From the NCBI GenBank assembly GCA_019752635.1, contig JAIELX010000024.1, positions 1 to 44,459 of the forward strand: a stretch of 44,459 nt of DNA. Direction: 5' to 3'. Made by a program: the position numbers and the translations under genes. The notes under the pieces were generated by a model. It was not told where the DNA came from, searched no databases, and worked only from the letters and a program-made list of their open reading frames with translations. This stretch comes from Candidatus Obscuribacterales bacterium. GTDB lineage: Bacteria; Cyanobacteriota; Vampirovibrionia; Obscuribacterales; Obscuribacteraceae. The stretch's first letter is position 1. Each line of letters begins with the position of its first letter. Positions 24,340 to 33,078 of this stretch are shown here, piece by piece.

Positions 24340-27300
24340 TTAATGGAAATCGCGTGAGGCGACAGGGATTTCGGCCTGCCCTGAGGATATGCGCGGCATC
24401 GATTTGAACGAGTCTGCAATAATGTTCAATACGCCTTCTTCCTTCTGAAGCTTGCCTGCTATCAGCAAGAAGTTGTGTCCTAAGATGGTATCGCGGAACT
24501 TCTGAAAGATATTCGGTTTGATGATGACGTTTGCCGTGCCGAATTCATCCTCGACAGTCAAGAAAACAAAGCCCTTCGCAGTGCTTGGTTGCTGTCGGCA
24601 AATCACACCGGCGCCAATACGAATAGACTGATTAGCATGGCATGATGGCAAATCGAGGGATGACACCAAGCCCTCGTTCTGTGCCCAAGCGCGATAGTAC
24701 ACCATGGGATGATTGCCAGTGGAAAGTCCTGTGAGATTGTAGTCGGCCATCGTAATTTCCAAATCAGTCATTGCCGGAATCTGATTGCTCTCTGGGGTCA
24801 ATGCTTCAAGTAAGGCTAGTAAGGGGCGCTCCTGACGATATCTGATTCCGCGAAGCACTGCCCACATTGCCTTTCTTCGCCCCGGACAAAATGATTCAAA
24901 CGCACCAGCGGCAGCAAGTTTCTCCAGGTCTTTCGCACCAAGTCCACTTCGGCGGCACACATCCTCCAGAGATGTGAATGGTCCTCCGGTAGCCTTCGCA
25001 TGGAGAAGAGCCATTTTAGCAGCCGGTCCAAGCCCGCCCACATAGCGCAAGCCTATACGTAGAGCAGGCTGATTCGTGCCACCATTAGCAATTGGGTTGA
25101 TTGCGCTTTGGAGCGGGCGGGTCCCCCGCGCTTCCGGGGCTTCGCTGCGCGGCACCACGGTCGGCAGTCCGGCGTCCGAGAGATCGCGGTTCGAAAGCAC
25201 GATGGTTTCAGCTGGATCTTCCAGGGTGCAATCCCAGTCACTTTTGCTCAAGTCGACGGGGCGGACTTCAACGCCATGACGCATGGCATCGCGAATTAGA
25301 GTTGCGGGGCTATAGAAGCCCATCGGTTGCGCGTTGAGGATGGCGCAAAAGAACTCAGGCGCAAAGTACCGCTTTATATAGGCAGACGCAAACACCAGTA
25401 AACTAAAAGACGCGGCATGACTCTCCGGGAAACCGTAATTAGCGAACGCTTTCAACTGGAAGGTAATTGTCTCGATAGCCTCTTCGGAAAGCCCATTCTT
25501 CCGCATGCCGGCGGCAAGCTGATCGCACACGTAAGCCATCTTCTCCAGTGAGCGCTTGTGGCTCATTACCCGTCTTAATTGATCGGCTTGCGATGCGGTA
25601 AAGCCAGCTGCCACCACGGCAAGCTTCATGCCCTGCTCCTGAAAAAGCGGAACGCCAAGCGTGCGTTTCAATATCGGTTCAATAGAAGGATGGAGATAGG
25701 TCACATCCTCCGTGCCGCGTCGACGCCGCAGATACGGGTGCACGATATTGCCCTGAATCGGACCGGGGCGAACAATAGCTATCGAAATAACTATGTCGTA
25801 AAAGCACTTGGGTCGAATCTTCGGCAAAATATTCATCTGTGCCCGCGATTCGACTTGAAAAACACCGACAGTGTCAGCCTTCTGCAGCATCTCATAAATA
25901 GCGGGATCACTCATATCCAACTGAGAAAGATCCAGATCAATCTGCCGATGTTGTTTAATGAGTTTGACGCCTTGCTGAATCATCGTAAGAATGCCCAATC
26001 CCAACAAGTCAATCTTGATCAATCCCACAAGATCAATATCATCCTTATCCCATTGAATAACAGTGCGACCGGGCATTGATGCCGGCTCCACCGGCACAAT
26101 CCTCCCGATTGGTTCCCCCGACAGAACAAATCCGCCCACGTGAATGGAGCGGTGTCGCGGAAGTTGATGCAGCCCTGCCACCACCTTGATCAAAAGCTGA
26201 ACACGTCTATCACGCGGATCAAGTCCTGCTCGCTCCGCACCGCCATCCAGAAGCGCAGCCGCGGCGTCGCCCGCCTCCCTGTAATGGACTTCCGCAGCCA
26301 ACTTGTCGGCTTGCTCAGGAGAAAAGTCGAAGATGCGCGCAGCATCGCGTACGGCAGAGCGCCCTCTATAACTGATATGCTCGCAAACCATTGCGGCATG
26401 CTCACGTCCGTATTTTTCATAGACGTATTGCAGCACATGCTCGCGCTCCTGGTGCGCAATATCGAGATCGATATCCGGCGGCTCATTGCGTTCCTCAGAG
26501 ATAAACCGCTCGAAAAGTAAATCCATGCCGATAGGATCAACTGCCGTTATCTTGAGGCAATAGCAAACAGCCGAATTAGCAGCGGAGCCCCGCCCCTGCA
26601 CCATAATATCGCGTTCTTCCGCGAAACAAATTATGTCGCGCATTATCAAAAAATACGGAGCGAGGTCAAGCTGAGTAATCAGCCTCAGCTCGTGCTGAAG
26701 CTGCCTGATGTGCTGTTCGGTCAATCTACCGTTATAACGTTCACGAGCGCCGGACCAAACCAAATCATACAGAATCTCATTACGCAGCAATGCGTGTCGC
26801 CTGGCTTGTGCATCCACAATCTGCGGTGCGGTGATGTCCGGACGCCAGTCTAGAACAGCCGCACCAAGCGACTCCCTGACCCTCTGCATTAGCTCGGCTG
26901 AGGGGCGCAATCGTGCAGGATCAATCTCCGGTAGATCCGGCTTCAACATACCAAGACGGAACGCGCAGCGCTCTGCCACCAGAAGCGTATTGCTTACCCC
27001 CTCAGGATAACTCCGCCATCGCCAGACCATTTCCCTCGGAGACTTCAAGCACCAATTACCATTGGGGCGCAGTCGCCGGCCAGCCGTACTCAGTGTCACA
27101 TCATGCTTAAGACAGGTAAGGACATCATGAATGATGCGCTTTTCAGGTGCAGCATAATGCGCATTATTCGTAACTACCCACGGTATTGCCTCCGCCCCGG
27201 CAATCCGCAGTAAACCTCGACATATTACGGCTTCCTGACGCAGATCGTGGTCCCACAGCTCAAGAAAGAAATGCTCGCCATAAATATCCTTCAACAAACA

Positions 27301-27738
27301 CGCAGCCTGACGAGCCCTATCGAATTCACCGCGTGCAAGCAAATACGGGATCTCACCATGCGGACATCCAGACAGCGCCACGACACCATTTGCATGCTCG
27401 GCCAATAGTTCCATGTTGCTGCGCGGCAGCCCGCGATTCTCCGCAGTCATGCGTGCCTTGGTAATAAGATGGCAGATGTTCTTGTAGCCTTCTAAATTGC
27501 GCGCCAGCAAAATAATATGATAGTCACCGGCCAGGCTCAGTTCCGCACCAATGATGGCATCCAGAGAGGACTCCCGCGCCGCAGCAGCGAACCGCACGGC
27601 GCCGCCCATATCATCATGGTCCGTGATTGCCAGTGCGCTCAGACCGATATTATTGGCCCGATCGACTAGCTCTTCAGGGCTTGAGGCACCATCGAGAAGA
27701 GAAAACGCTGAATGGCAATGCAATTCGGCATACTTCAC
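24340..27738 (-). CDS. dnaE2: Error-prone DNA polymerase III alpha subunit, mutasome polymerase
   Basis: 1132 residues, a little longer than usual (about 1050). The N-terminal PHP domain begins AELHCHSAFSLLDGASSPEEL. The polymerase core includes GRGSAANSAVCYCL and the PDIDLDIAHQERE catalytic Asp motif near residue 420. An OB-fold-like C-terminal segment (IRIGAGVICRQQPSTAKGFVFLTVEDEFGTANVI) follows. It starts 3 bp after the imuB stop, making an imuA-imuB-dnaE2 operon, the SOS translesion mutasome in which DnaE2 (ImuC) is the active polymerase. Residues about 860-890 hold an extra segment (SEAPEARGTRPLQS...) encoded by a GC-rich palindromic element also found in imuB, which accounts for part of the added length. 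Confidence 0.96.
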   Translation of the reverse strand: MKYAELHCHSAFSLLDGASSPEELVDRANNIGLSALAITDHDDMGGAVRFAAAARESSLDAIIGAELSLAGDYHIILLARNLEGYKNICHLITKARMTAENRGLPRSNMELLAEHANGVVALSGCPHGEIPYLLARGEFDRARQAACLLKDIYGEHFFLELWDHDLRQEAVICRGLLRIAGAEAIPWVVTNNAHYAAPEKRIIHDVLTCLKHDVTLSTAGRRLRPNGNWCLKSPREMVWRWRSYPEGVSNTLLVAERCAFRLGMLKPDLPEIDPARLRPSAELMQRVRESLGAAVLDWRPDITAPQIVDAQARRHALLRNEILYDLVWSGARERYNGRLTEQHIRQLQHELRLITQLDLAPYFLIMRDIICFAEERDIMVQGRGSAANSAVCYCLKITAVDPIGMDLLFERFISEERNEPPDIDLDIAHQEREHVLQYVYEKYGREHAAMVCEHISYRGRSAVRDAARIFDFSPEQADKLAAEVHYREAGDAAAALLDGGAERAGLDPRDRRVQLLIKVVAGLHQLPRHRSIHVGGFVLSGEPIGRIVPVEPASMPGRTVIQWDKDDIDLVGLIKIDLLGLGILTMIQQGVKLIKQHRQIDLDLSQLDMSDPAIYEMLQKADTVGVFQVESRAQMNILPKIRPKCFYDIVISIAIVRPGPIQGNIVHPYLRRRRGTEDVTYLHPSIEPILKRTLGVPLFQEQGMKLAVVAAGFTASQADQLRRVMSHKRSLEKMAYVCDQLAAGMRKNGLSEEAIETITFQLKAFANYGFPESHAASFSLLVFASAYIKRYFAPEFFCAILNAQPMGFYSPATLIRDAMRHGVEVRPVDLSKSDWDCTLEDPAETIVLSNRDLSDAGLPTVVPRSEAPEARGTRPLQSAINPIANGGTNQPALRIGLRYVGGLGPAAKMALLHAKATGGPFTSLEDVCRRSGLGAKDLEKLAAAGAFESFCPGRRKAMWAVLRGIRYRQERPLLALLEALTPESNQIPAMTDLEITMADYNLTGLSTGNHPMVYYRAWAQNEGLVSSLDLPSCHANQSIRIGAGVICRQQPSTAKGFVFLTVEDEFGTANVIIKPNIFQKFRDTILGHNFLLIAGKLQKEEGVLNIIADSFKSMPRISSGQAEIPVASRDFH
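25110..25146. repeat. GC-rich palindromic element inside dnaE2 (copy A)
   Basis: 36 bp matching 31 of 36 positions of a second element in imuB (28665-28700). Both share the GCGGGC...CCCGCG stem and the tail GGGGCTTCGCTGC. It is in frame and contributes the peptide SEAPEARGTRPLQ. Confidence 0.65.
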
Positions 27739-27741
27739 TGC

Positions 27742-30246
27742 TCAGTCAAAAAATCCTTCAATTTGCCAAGACTTATTACTGTGGTCCCTTACCAAAAGCA
27801 CCAGAAGCCCCTCGCATTCCTGCGCGGAAAGCAATGCGCCACCACCGCCATGTTGCGATGAACGTCGGGAGTAGGGTCGGTCTTGCGCCTCAATCAGCGC
27901 TACATAGTACGACTTGCAAACTGGATTCTCCCACCACAATCCGGAAAGCTTCTCCGGTTCAGTTAGCTCTCGAATCCGATACCACCGCCCGCGGTATGTC
28001 ACAGCTTGAGGCAGATGACCTTTATATTCAACAAGTACCGGTTCAGGCGATGGCGATTTGCGCAACACCAAACCACACGCGAACGGGGCCGTCCCCTCGC
28101 CACAACTGATATCGAGAGGCAACACGGTCCCTTCCGGAATATCTTCTCCTACAGGAAGCCAGCTTCCGGCAGAATCGGGAAGATGCTGATCATTGGGAAC
28201 AGATCGCACCAGAGAATTAGGACCAAGGCGACTCACGAACCGCTGTAGCAATAGCGCCAGAGGCTCTGACTGATCCATGTTGTCGCCGTCAATAACGAAA
28301 TGCTCGTCACTGGCGTCATCTGCTACCACAATCTGTGGTGGAGCCGGGTCTTCGACTGAAGATTTCACAGTCGAAGGTCTCTTCCGCGCAGCCGTCTTGT
28401 CGAGAACCGAGCGATCATAAGTTGATAGATGAACCAGACTTCCGGCTGGTCGATTGGATGAACCAGCGGCAAAATCGGTGGAAATGCTCGTGCCATTTTC
28501 AATTGCTACCGAAGTGATTTCCAATTGTGCTGCACTTGCGGACTTTTTGCTCGCTCGCTTTGTCGACGGCTTACGCTTAGCTGGTGCCTTCTTTGCTTTA
28601 CCACTTTCGGGAATGGCAGGGTCCGTAGTAATTGCAGCATCAGCTATAGCGGCTTTCTCTTGAAGCGGGCTGGAAGCCCGCGCTCCCGGGGCTTCGCTGC
28701 TTCGCAGTACTGATGTCGATTCGGCGGCAGGAGCTTCGTGGACCGGCACCGAGTCTGTCGATTTGGAGAGCGAGAGTGAATCGGAATAGATTGCCTCCCG
28801 ATTGAACGTCATGATCGGATGCGGAACTAACGCAGTTTCTCGGTTCCGGTGTGCATCAATATCTGAACTTTGACTCTCTGCCTCAATTCGCTCATCAGAG
28901 AAAACACGAGACTGCGTAACAGTCGAATCTGCTGCTGCTGCGGAGAAAAGACGAGGCGCAGTAACAGCCTCGCCATCGGCAATTTGCTCCATTGCAGGGA
29001 ACAGTCGAGGTTGCGTAACAGCTGACTCCGCGGCAATTCGCTCCGCTACAGGGGAAAGACGGAGCTGCGTAACAGTCGCCTCTACCGCAACTGCTGCCGT
29101 CGCCTCTGCTGTGATTCGCTCCGCTGCAGGAGAAAGACGCTGCTGCGTAGCTGCTGCTGCAACATCACGACTAATTGCCGCACTAGACTTCTTAACTCCG
29201 ATTTTGTTCTGCTTCCAGTCTTCAGCAGAGAACCGATCAACGCCAATCTTTACGCCGGTAAATTCACGCGACAACTGCCGCGACTCCAATGAAAGCTTGA
29301 TCAGCTCAAGAAGAAAAACCGGACTGTTAGAGGGACGAATAAGTTTGATCGTTCGATCATCGAACTGTTCGTCATCATTATAGAACGAGACAGATAAGGA
29401 ATGGCAGTGAAAGCTGTGTTCCTTTAGTTCTTCACATAGCCTGGTCAACATTGATTTCAAAATGAATTGGGTCTGCTGCAAAGACTCAACAGGGAAGCCC
29501 AACTCAATTGCACTATGAAATTCTTGCTCAGGCAAAACCGATTCAGGGAAGCGATTATCATTACCGCCAGCGAGTTCATAGGCGCGAAGACCTTCATCGC
29601 CAAACCGATCGATTACTTCGTTGACGGGCATGTTTAGCAACTGCCCCATTGTCTTTATGCCGAGAGACAACAATGTGTCAGTAAGCGTAAATTCCCGCGG
29701 AAGATGACTGACCGACAGTCCGGCAAGGAACTGAGAACCTTGTCCAATCGGAACAATAAAATGATTCTGTTTCTTGAACTTACTAGCCACCAGTGCGGCA
29801 AAAGCCGAGTCCGCGACACCGGTATGGACATCAGGAAAGCCAACAGTGCTTACAAGCTTTTGTACTCGACGGCAAAATTTTTCCTCGCCGCCTAAGTGCA
29901 ACATCCCGGACGCATCCAGCAAAAATACACCCGGCTCTGTGGCAGAAACCTTCGGCGACACAGCCACCAGCTTATGAAGCAAATCTTTCTGCAAAGCGCG
30001 ATAAAGCAACTCGTCATATTCGCGCCAGACTAAATCTGCGCACACAGCCCGCGCTTCCGAAAGCTTCATGCCCGGATATACTCGTTGTTTGCTTGCCTCT
30101 TTCGAGCATATTAGTACTTGCGAACGACTAGCAGAGCCTTTCACTATGACTAAAGGTTTTCCTTTCAGCCCGGGCTCATCCTTTTGATGAGCGACGATCT
30201 GGAATTTGGGAATGCGTAAACAAGCGATTCGGGATCGATGCAGCAA
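27742..30246 (-). CDS. imuB: ImuB, inactive Y-family polymerase-like mutasome hub
   Basis: 834 residues from a TTG at 30246, chosen because GGAGG sits six bases upstream and the protein then begins LLHRSRIACLRIP, where ImuB normally starts; the ATG at 30279 has no site. The first ~350 residues are Y-family-like (CLRIPKFQIVA, KGKPLVIVKG, VYPGMKLSEA), with a helix-hairpin-helix region (LLSLGIKTMGQLLNMPVNEVIDRFG). The acidic catalytic residues of active Y-polymerases are not evident. Residues about 355-650 form an Ala/Ser/Thr-rich insert with imperfect repeats, absent from typical ~500-residue ImuB. The conserved C-terminus (RGRWYRIRELTEPEKLSGLWWE) resumes before the end. It overlaps imuA by 71 bp. 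It links ImuA, DnaE2 and the beta clamp in the family. Confidence 0.93.
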   Translation of the reverse strand: MLHRSRIACLRIPKFQIVAHQKDEPGLKGKPLVIVKGSASRSQVLICSKEASKQRVYPGMKLSEARAVCADLVWREYDELLYRALQKDLLHKLVAVSPKVSATEPGVFLLDASGMLHLGGEEKFCRRVQKLVSTVGFPDVHTGVADSAFAALVASKFKKQNHFIVPIGQGSQFLAGLSVSHLPREFTLTDTLLSLGIKTMGQLLNMPVNEVIDRFGDEGLRAYELAGGNDNRFPESVLPEQEFHSAIELGFPVESLQQTQFILKSMLTRLCEELKEHSFHCHSLSVSFYNDDEQFDDRTIKLIRPSNSPVFLLELIKLSLESRQLSREFTGVKIGVDRFSAEDWKQNKIGVKKSSAAISRDVAAAATQQRLSPAAERITAEATAAVAVEATVTQLRLSPVAERIAAESAVTQPRLFPAMEQIADGEAVTAPRLFSAAAADSTVTQSRVFSDERIEAESQSSDIDAHRNRETALVPHPIMTFNREAIYSDSLSLSKSTDSVPVHEAPAAESTSVLRSSEAPGARASSPLQEKAAIADAAITTDPAIPESGKAKKAPAKRKPSTKRASKKSASAAQLEITSVAIENGTSISTDFAAGSSNRPAGSLVHLSTYDRSVLDKTAARKRPSTVKSSVEDPAPPQIVVADDASDEHFVIDGDNMDQSEPLALLLQRFVSRLGPNSLVRSVPNDQHLPDSAGSWLPVGEDIPEGTVLPLDISCGEGTAPFACGLVLRKSPSPEPVLVEYKGHLPQAVTYRGRWYRIRELTEPEKLSGLWWENPVCKSYYVALIEAQDRPYSRRSSQHGGGGALLSAQECEGLLVLLVRDHSNKSWQIEGFFD
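28665..28700. repeat. GC-rich palindromic element inside imuB (copy B)
   Basis: A perfect 7-bp hairpin GCGGGCT-GGA-AGCCCGC followed by GCTCCCGGGGCTTCGCTGC. It is in frame in imuB and encodes SSEAPGARASSPLQE, parallel to the peptide encoded by copy A in dnaE2. Confidence 0.65.
28880..29165 (-). repeat. Imperfect ~18-24 residue repeats in the ImuB linker
   Basis: At least five units with the core T.x.RL.P..ERI..E are visible (TQQRLSPAAERI, TQLRLSPVAERI, TQPRLFPAMEQI, TAPRLFSAAA, TQSRVFSDERI). They are joined by Ala-rich spacers. Confidence 0.7.
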
Positions 30247-31321
30247 GACTAACCTCCAAATCCTGAGACATTCCATCACGCCAAGCGTTGAACTTTACGG
30301 TAGGAATGATCATGGCTAACCCGTTAAGACCGGATTCACGATGCATTTTTGCGCCGCGATTAAACGTGAAGCGAGCGTGGCAACCCCAGCTATTAGTGTT
30401 GGACGAATTATTCGGTGTCGAACTGGCGCCACCATTGTTATTGTTTTTGTTGAAACCGAACTTCCCTGGCTTTGGTTCAGGAGCGGGAATTTCACGATCA
30501 CATTCAAAGTCGTCAGGCATATCAGAAACAATGATCAAGGCGGCATTTGAACGATCAAGAGCACGCTGCAATCTTGCATAGACTCGCCAGGGGGATGGTG
30601 CGTAGCCGATACCGCGGGATCGGCGATCATTCAAATCGATGCTACCGAGATCAAGAATGACAACATCGAATGCATTGCTGCGAATAAATTGATCAACGCT
30701 CCACACGGATTCTTGCACTTGCAAATGCCGCTTTGAGACAAGAGGAATGGCCTGGTTTTCGTCTTTGTTGCATGAAACATCGGGTGGGCGAACAATCCAG
30801 AATTTTCCTCTTTTGCTCAAATCAGCTGTCAGGGCACCAGATGGTTCCCTGTTAGAACCCGGGACGCGGTTCGATGAACGCTTCTGACGATCTTCCTGCT
30901 CGCCGGCTTTCATCGATTTTCTCGAACGAGCTTCCCCGTTCAGAGATTGATTTGTTTGCTCCCTGTTGAAGCTCTTGGACCCCGGACCAATTTCAACCGT
31001 TTCGTTTACACGTTTCCACTGCTGTTCAACGAACGCCCAGTCTGCCGGATAAAGTTTCCCTTCCGTATCTATATAGGCCACATTGAGCCCCCTGGAGCAC
31101 CAATAACTCACAGCAGATCTGAGTATGCTGGTTTTCCCCGAAGACATAGGACCGGTCCATTCTGTAATACGCTTGCGAGCGACTCCACCGGTAACGCTAT
31201 TGTCTATTTCGGGAATCCCCGTTTGCACGTACCGCTGGCTCTTGCCGGCAGTCAACCATTTGCCTGGAAAGAGTTGTTCGAGTTGTTGCTTCAATGCCGC
31301 GACACGAACTTGCATACTCAT
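30176..31321 (-). CDS. imuA: ImuA, RecA-like mutasome protein
   Basis: 381 residues, longer than typical ImuA. The N-terminal part reads LKQQLEQLFPGKWL, then YVQTGIPEIDNSVTGGVARKRITEWTGPMSSGKTSIL, a RecA-like core with the Walker A-type GPMSSGKTS at residues 57-65. VVILDLGSIDL is a Walker B-like strand. Residues about 115-175 are a charged low-complexity insert. ATG at 31321 follows GAAGGA; an ATG two codons later is equally possible. It is first gene of the operon with imuB (71-bp overlap) and dnaE2, with a candidate SOS box 24 bp upstream of the start codon. In the family ImuA aids ImuB/DnaE2-dependent translesion synthesis. Confidence 0.9.
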   Translation of the reverse strand: MSMQVRVAALKQQLEQLFPGKWLTAGKSQRYVQTGIPEIDNSVTGGVARKRITEWTGPMSSGKTSILRSAVSYWCSRGLNVAYIDTEGKLYPADWAFVEQQWKRVNETVEIGPGSKSFNREQTNQSLNGEARSRKSMKAGEQEDRQKRSSNRVPGSNREPSGALTADLSKRGKFWIVRPPDVSCNKDENQAIPLVSKRHLQVQESVWSVDQFIRSNAFDVVILDLGSIDLNDRRSRGIGYAPSPWRVYARLQRALDRSNAALIIVSDMPDDFECDREIPAPEPKPGKFGFNKNNNNGGASSTPNNSSNTNSWGCHARFTFNRGAKMHRESGLNGLAMIIPTVKFNAWRDGMSQDLEVSLAASIPNRLFTHSQIPDRRSSKG

Positions 31322-31344
31322 TGAGGGTTCCTTCTTTCTAGTAG

Positions 31345-31358
31345 TGAACTCGTGTTTA
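31345..31358 (-). promoter_or_regulatory. Candidate LexA/SOS box upstream of imuA
   Basis: TGAACTCGTGTTTA contains GAAC-N4-GTTT, which fits the Gram-positive-type LexA consensus GAACNNNNGTTY. The outer bases extend the dyad to GTGAAC-TCGT-GTTTAC with one mismatch. It lies 24 bp before the imuA ATG. Confidence 0.5.
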
Positions 31359-31439
31359 CTTTCGGATGAAAAACGGACGCAGAAATCTGAGGCTCGCCAA
31401 ACGCCATGAACATCGCGAGCATCACAACCTATTTAGTTG

Positions 31440-32020
31440 GAATATATAATCGAGCCTACGGAATACTGCGGAAAAATAGTCCCCATTCACAACTGCAAGA
31501 CAACACCGCGCACACCTGGAGCATTCAGGAAAGCGAGAGAGAGATTGGACAAGATGGCAACTTATGATTGAGTCGGTTGCGAATAGAACCGTTTGGTTGT
31601 CGCCCGTCTTGTTTGTCTTTGCTAAATTTGTGTTGGTAATGAGTATTAAGCCATACGGCTGTATGGTTCGTCAATACCTTTGTATGTGTTCTCGATGTAT
31701 TTTATTTACGTTTATCTGCCGGATCTTGAGGAGCGGCGGGATCCGGGATCGTTGACAGACAAAGGATCTGCGGCCGTCGGATATACGATCGATAGCCAAA
31801 TCTTGTATGGTATCTCTCAGGCTTACAAAGAAGCCTGTAATCGACAAGTAGCACCCCGAATTCAGCTTGTATGGCAAAGACCTTTTTAGTCGAAGACGAC
31901 CCACATCGCGACCACCGTTGAAGACGGCGGTAGCTTTTCAACTGCGTGCCGATGATTATCCGACTAAGCCAGTCCATATAAAGGAATTGTGTGGTGGCAA
32001 GATTGAAGTAGAGTCTTCAG
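31440..32020. other. Intergenic region between imuA and the methyltransferase gene
   Basis: About 580 bp without a supportable gene. Several 60-90 codon frames occur on both strands but have no ribosome binding site and no domain. A short hairpin CCATAC-GGCT-GTATGG sits at 31651-31666. Confidence 0.45.
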
Positions 32021-32875
32021 CTATGGTCGATAGTTCGAAATAAAAATTTCGTTGCCAATCTTACTCAGCTTTTTCGAGTTGCAATTGTTCATTCCGTATT
32101 GAAGGCGCCAGGGCGTGATGGTGCATCCTTCATAAAGACTGCGGATTTCAGGGCAATCATCGTAGGTTATAAGAAACTTGTGACGAGTAGCACGCAGTAG
32201 TTGCGCAAGACGGTCGTGCTCGAAAGAGTGTAATGATCCATTTCGACCATAAAGTCTCGTAGCAGTGAAGTAGGGAGGGTCGAGAAAGATGAAAGTGTCG
32301 CGTCCGGGCTTAGTAATCACTTCCTCAAAATCCAATTCAGTAATTCTGGTGTCGGCCAGAGCGAACGGAAGAGGGGCCAAGCGAGCTATTGCAGACGCGG
32401 TGAACCGACGAAGACTAGCCGAGCTGGAGAATCCACCGGCACGGGTGGTACCGGAGAAGGTGACTCGATTAAAGAAGAAAAACAACAACGCTTCACGATA
32501 GCTATCCTCCGGCACTTCATTTCTGGCGGCCAGGTAGTACTCTTTTATATCTTCCGCCGACGCGAAGCCGCTACGTAGCTCTTCCAGCTCACGACAAAGG
32601 CGGGCGCACGTTTCAACATTCTGCGCTGTTCGCCAGAATGAAACCAACTCCTTAAACTTGTCGTTAATCCAGTAACGCTTTGCAAGCCGCTGGGAACGAG
32701 CGTAGAAATATACACTGCCACCACCGATCATCGGTTCACGATATTCAATCATGCGCGAAGGAAGAACATGCGCTATCTGATCAATAGCCTTTTGCTTGCC
32801 TCCCGGATATCGCAATGGTGACCGAAACGCTCTGGTTTCAGTCGATGAGCCGGCTTGCGATACTGCAGTGTTCAT
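32021..32875 (-). CDS. Orphan D12-class (Dam/DpnM-like) adenine-N6 DNA methyltransferase
   Basis: 284 residues, the usual length of the D12 class. The AdoMet-binding motif RSPLRYPGGKQKAI is at residues 19-32, EPMIGGGSVYF at 47-57 and the catalytic DPPY at 199-202 (FIFLDPPYFTATRLY). The C-terminal part has KFLITYDDCPEIRSLY and SNYRP, as in Dam-like enzymes. No restriction endonuclease gene is adjacent, so it is an orphan enzyme or a half-lost restriction system. The recognition sequence cannot be read from the sequence. Confidence 0.9.
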   Translation of the reverse strand: MNTAVSQAGSSTETRAFRSPLRYPGGKQKAIDQIAHVLPSRMIEYREPMIGGGSVYFYARSQRLAKRYWINDKFKELVSFWRTAQNVETCARLCRELEELRSGFASAEDIKEYYLAARNEVPEDSYREALLFFFFNRVTFSGTTRAGGFSSSASLRRFTASAIARLAPLPFALADTRITELDFEEVITKPGRDTFIFLDPPYFTATRLYGRNGSLHSFEHDRLAQLLRATRHKFLITYDDCPEIRSLYEGCTITPWRLQYGMNNCNSKKLSKIGNEIFISNYRP

Positions 32876-33078
32876 GGTGTGATTCTACAGGCTGTCCATC
32901 ATAACCACAATATCCGCGCGGTACAGACGCGCGGAAGCGCTCGCGTCCATCTGGATTTGAGCAGGCACCGAGACAAGAACAATGTAACTGTGATCCCTCG
33001 GTTTCAAGCACTGCTATAGGGTGTAACCGTTGTACTCACCGGAACTACGAGCGCGCCCCCGATGTCGATCACATTGGC

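Noticed and set aside
31564..31977. Several 60-90 codon frames between imuA and the methyltransferase
   Set aside because: They overlap one another on both strands and have no ribosome sites or recognisable domains.
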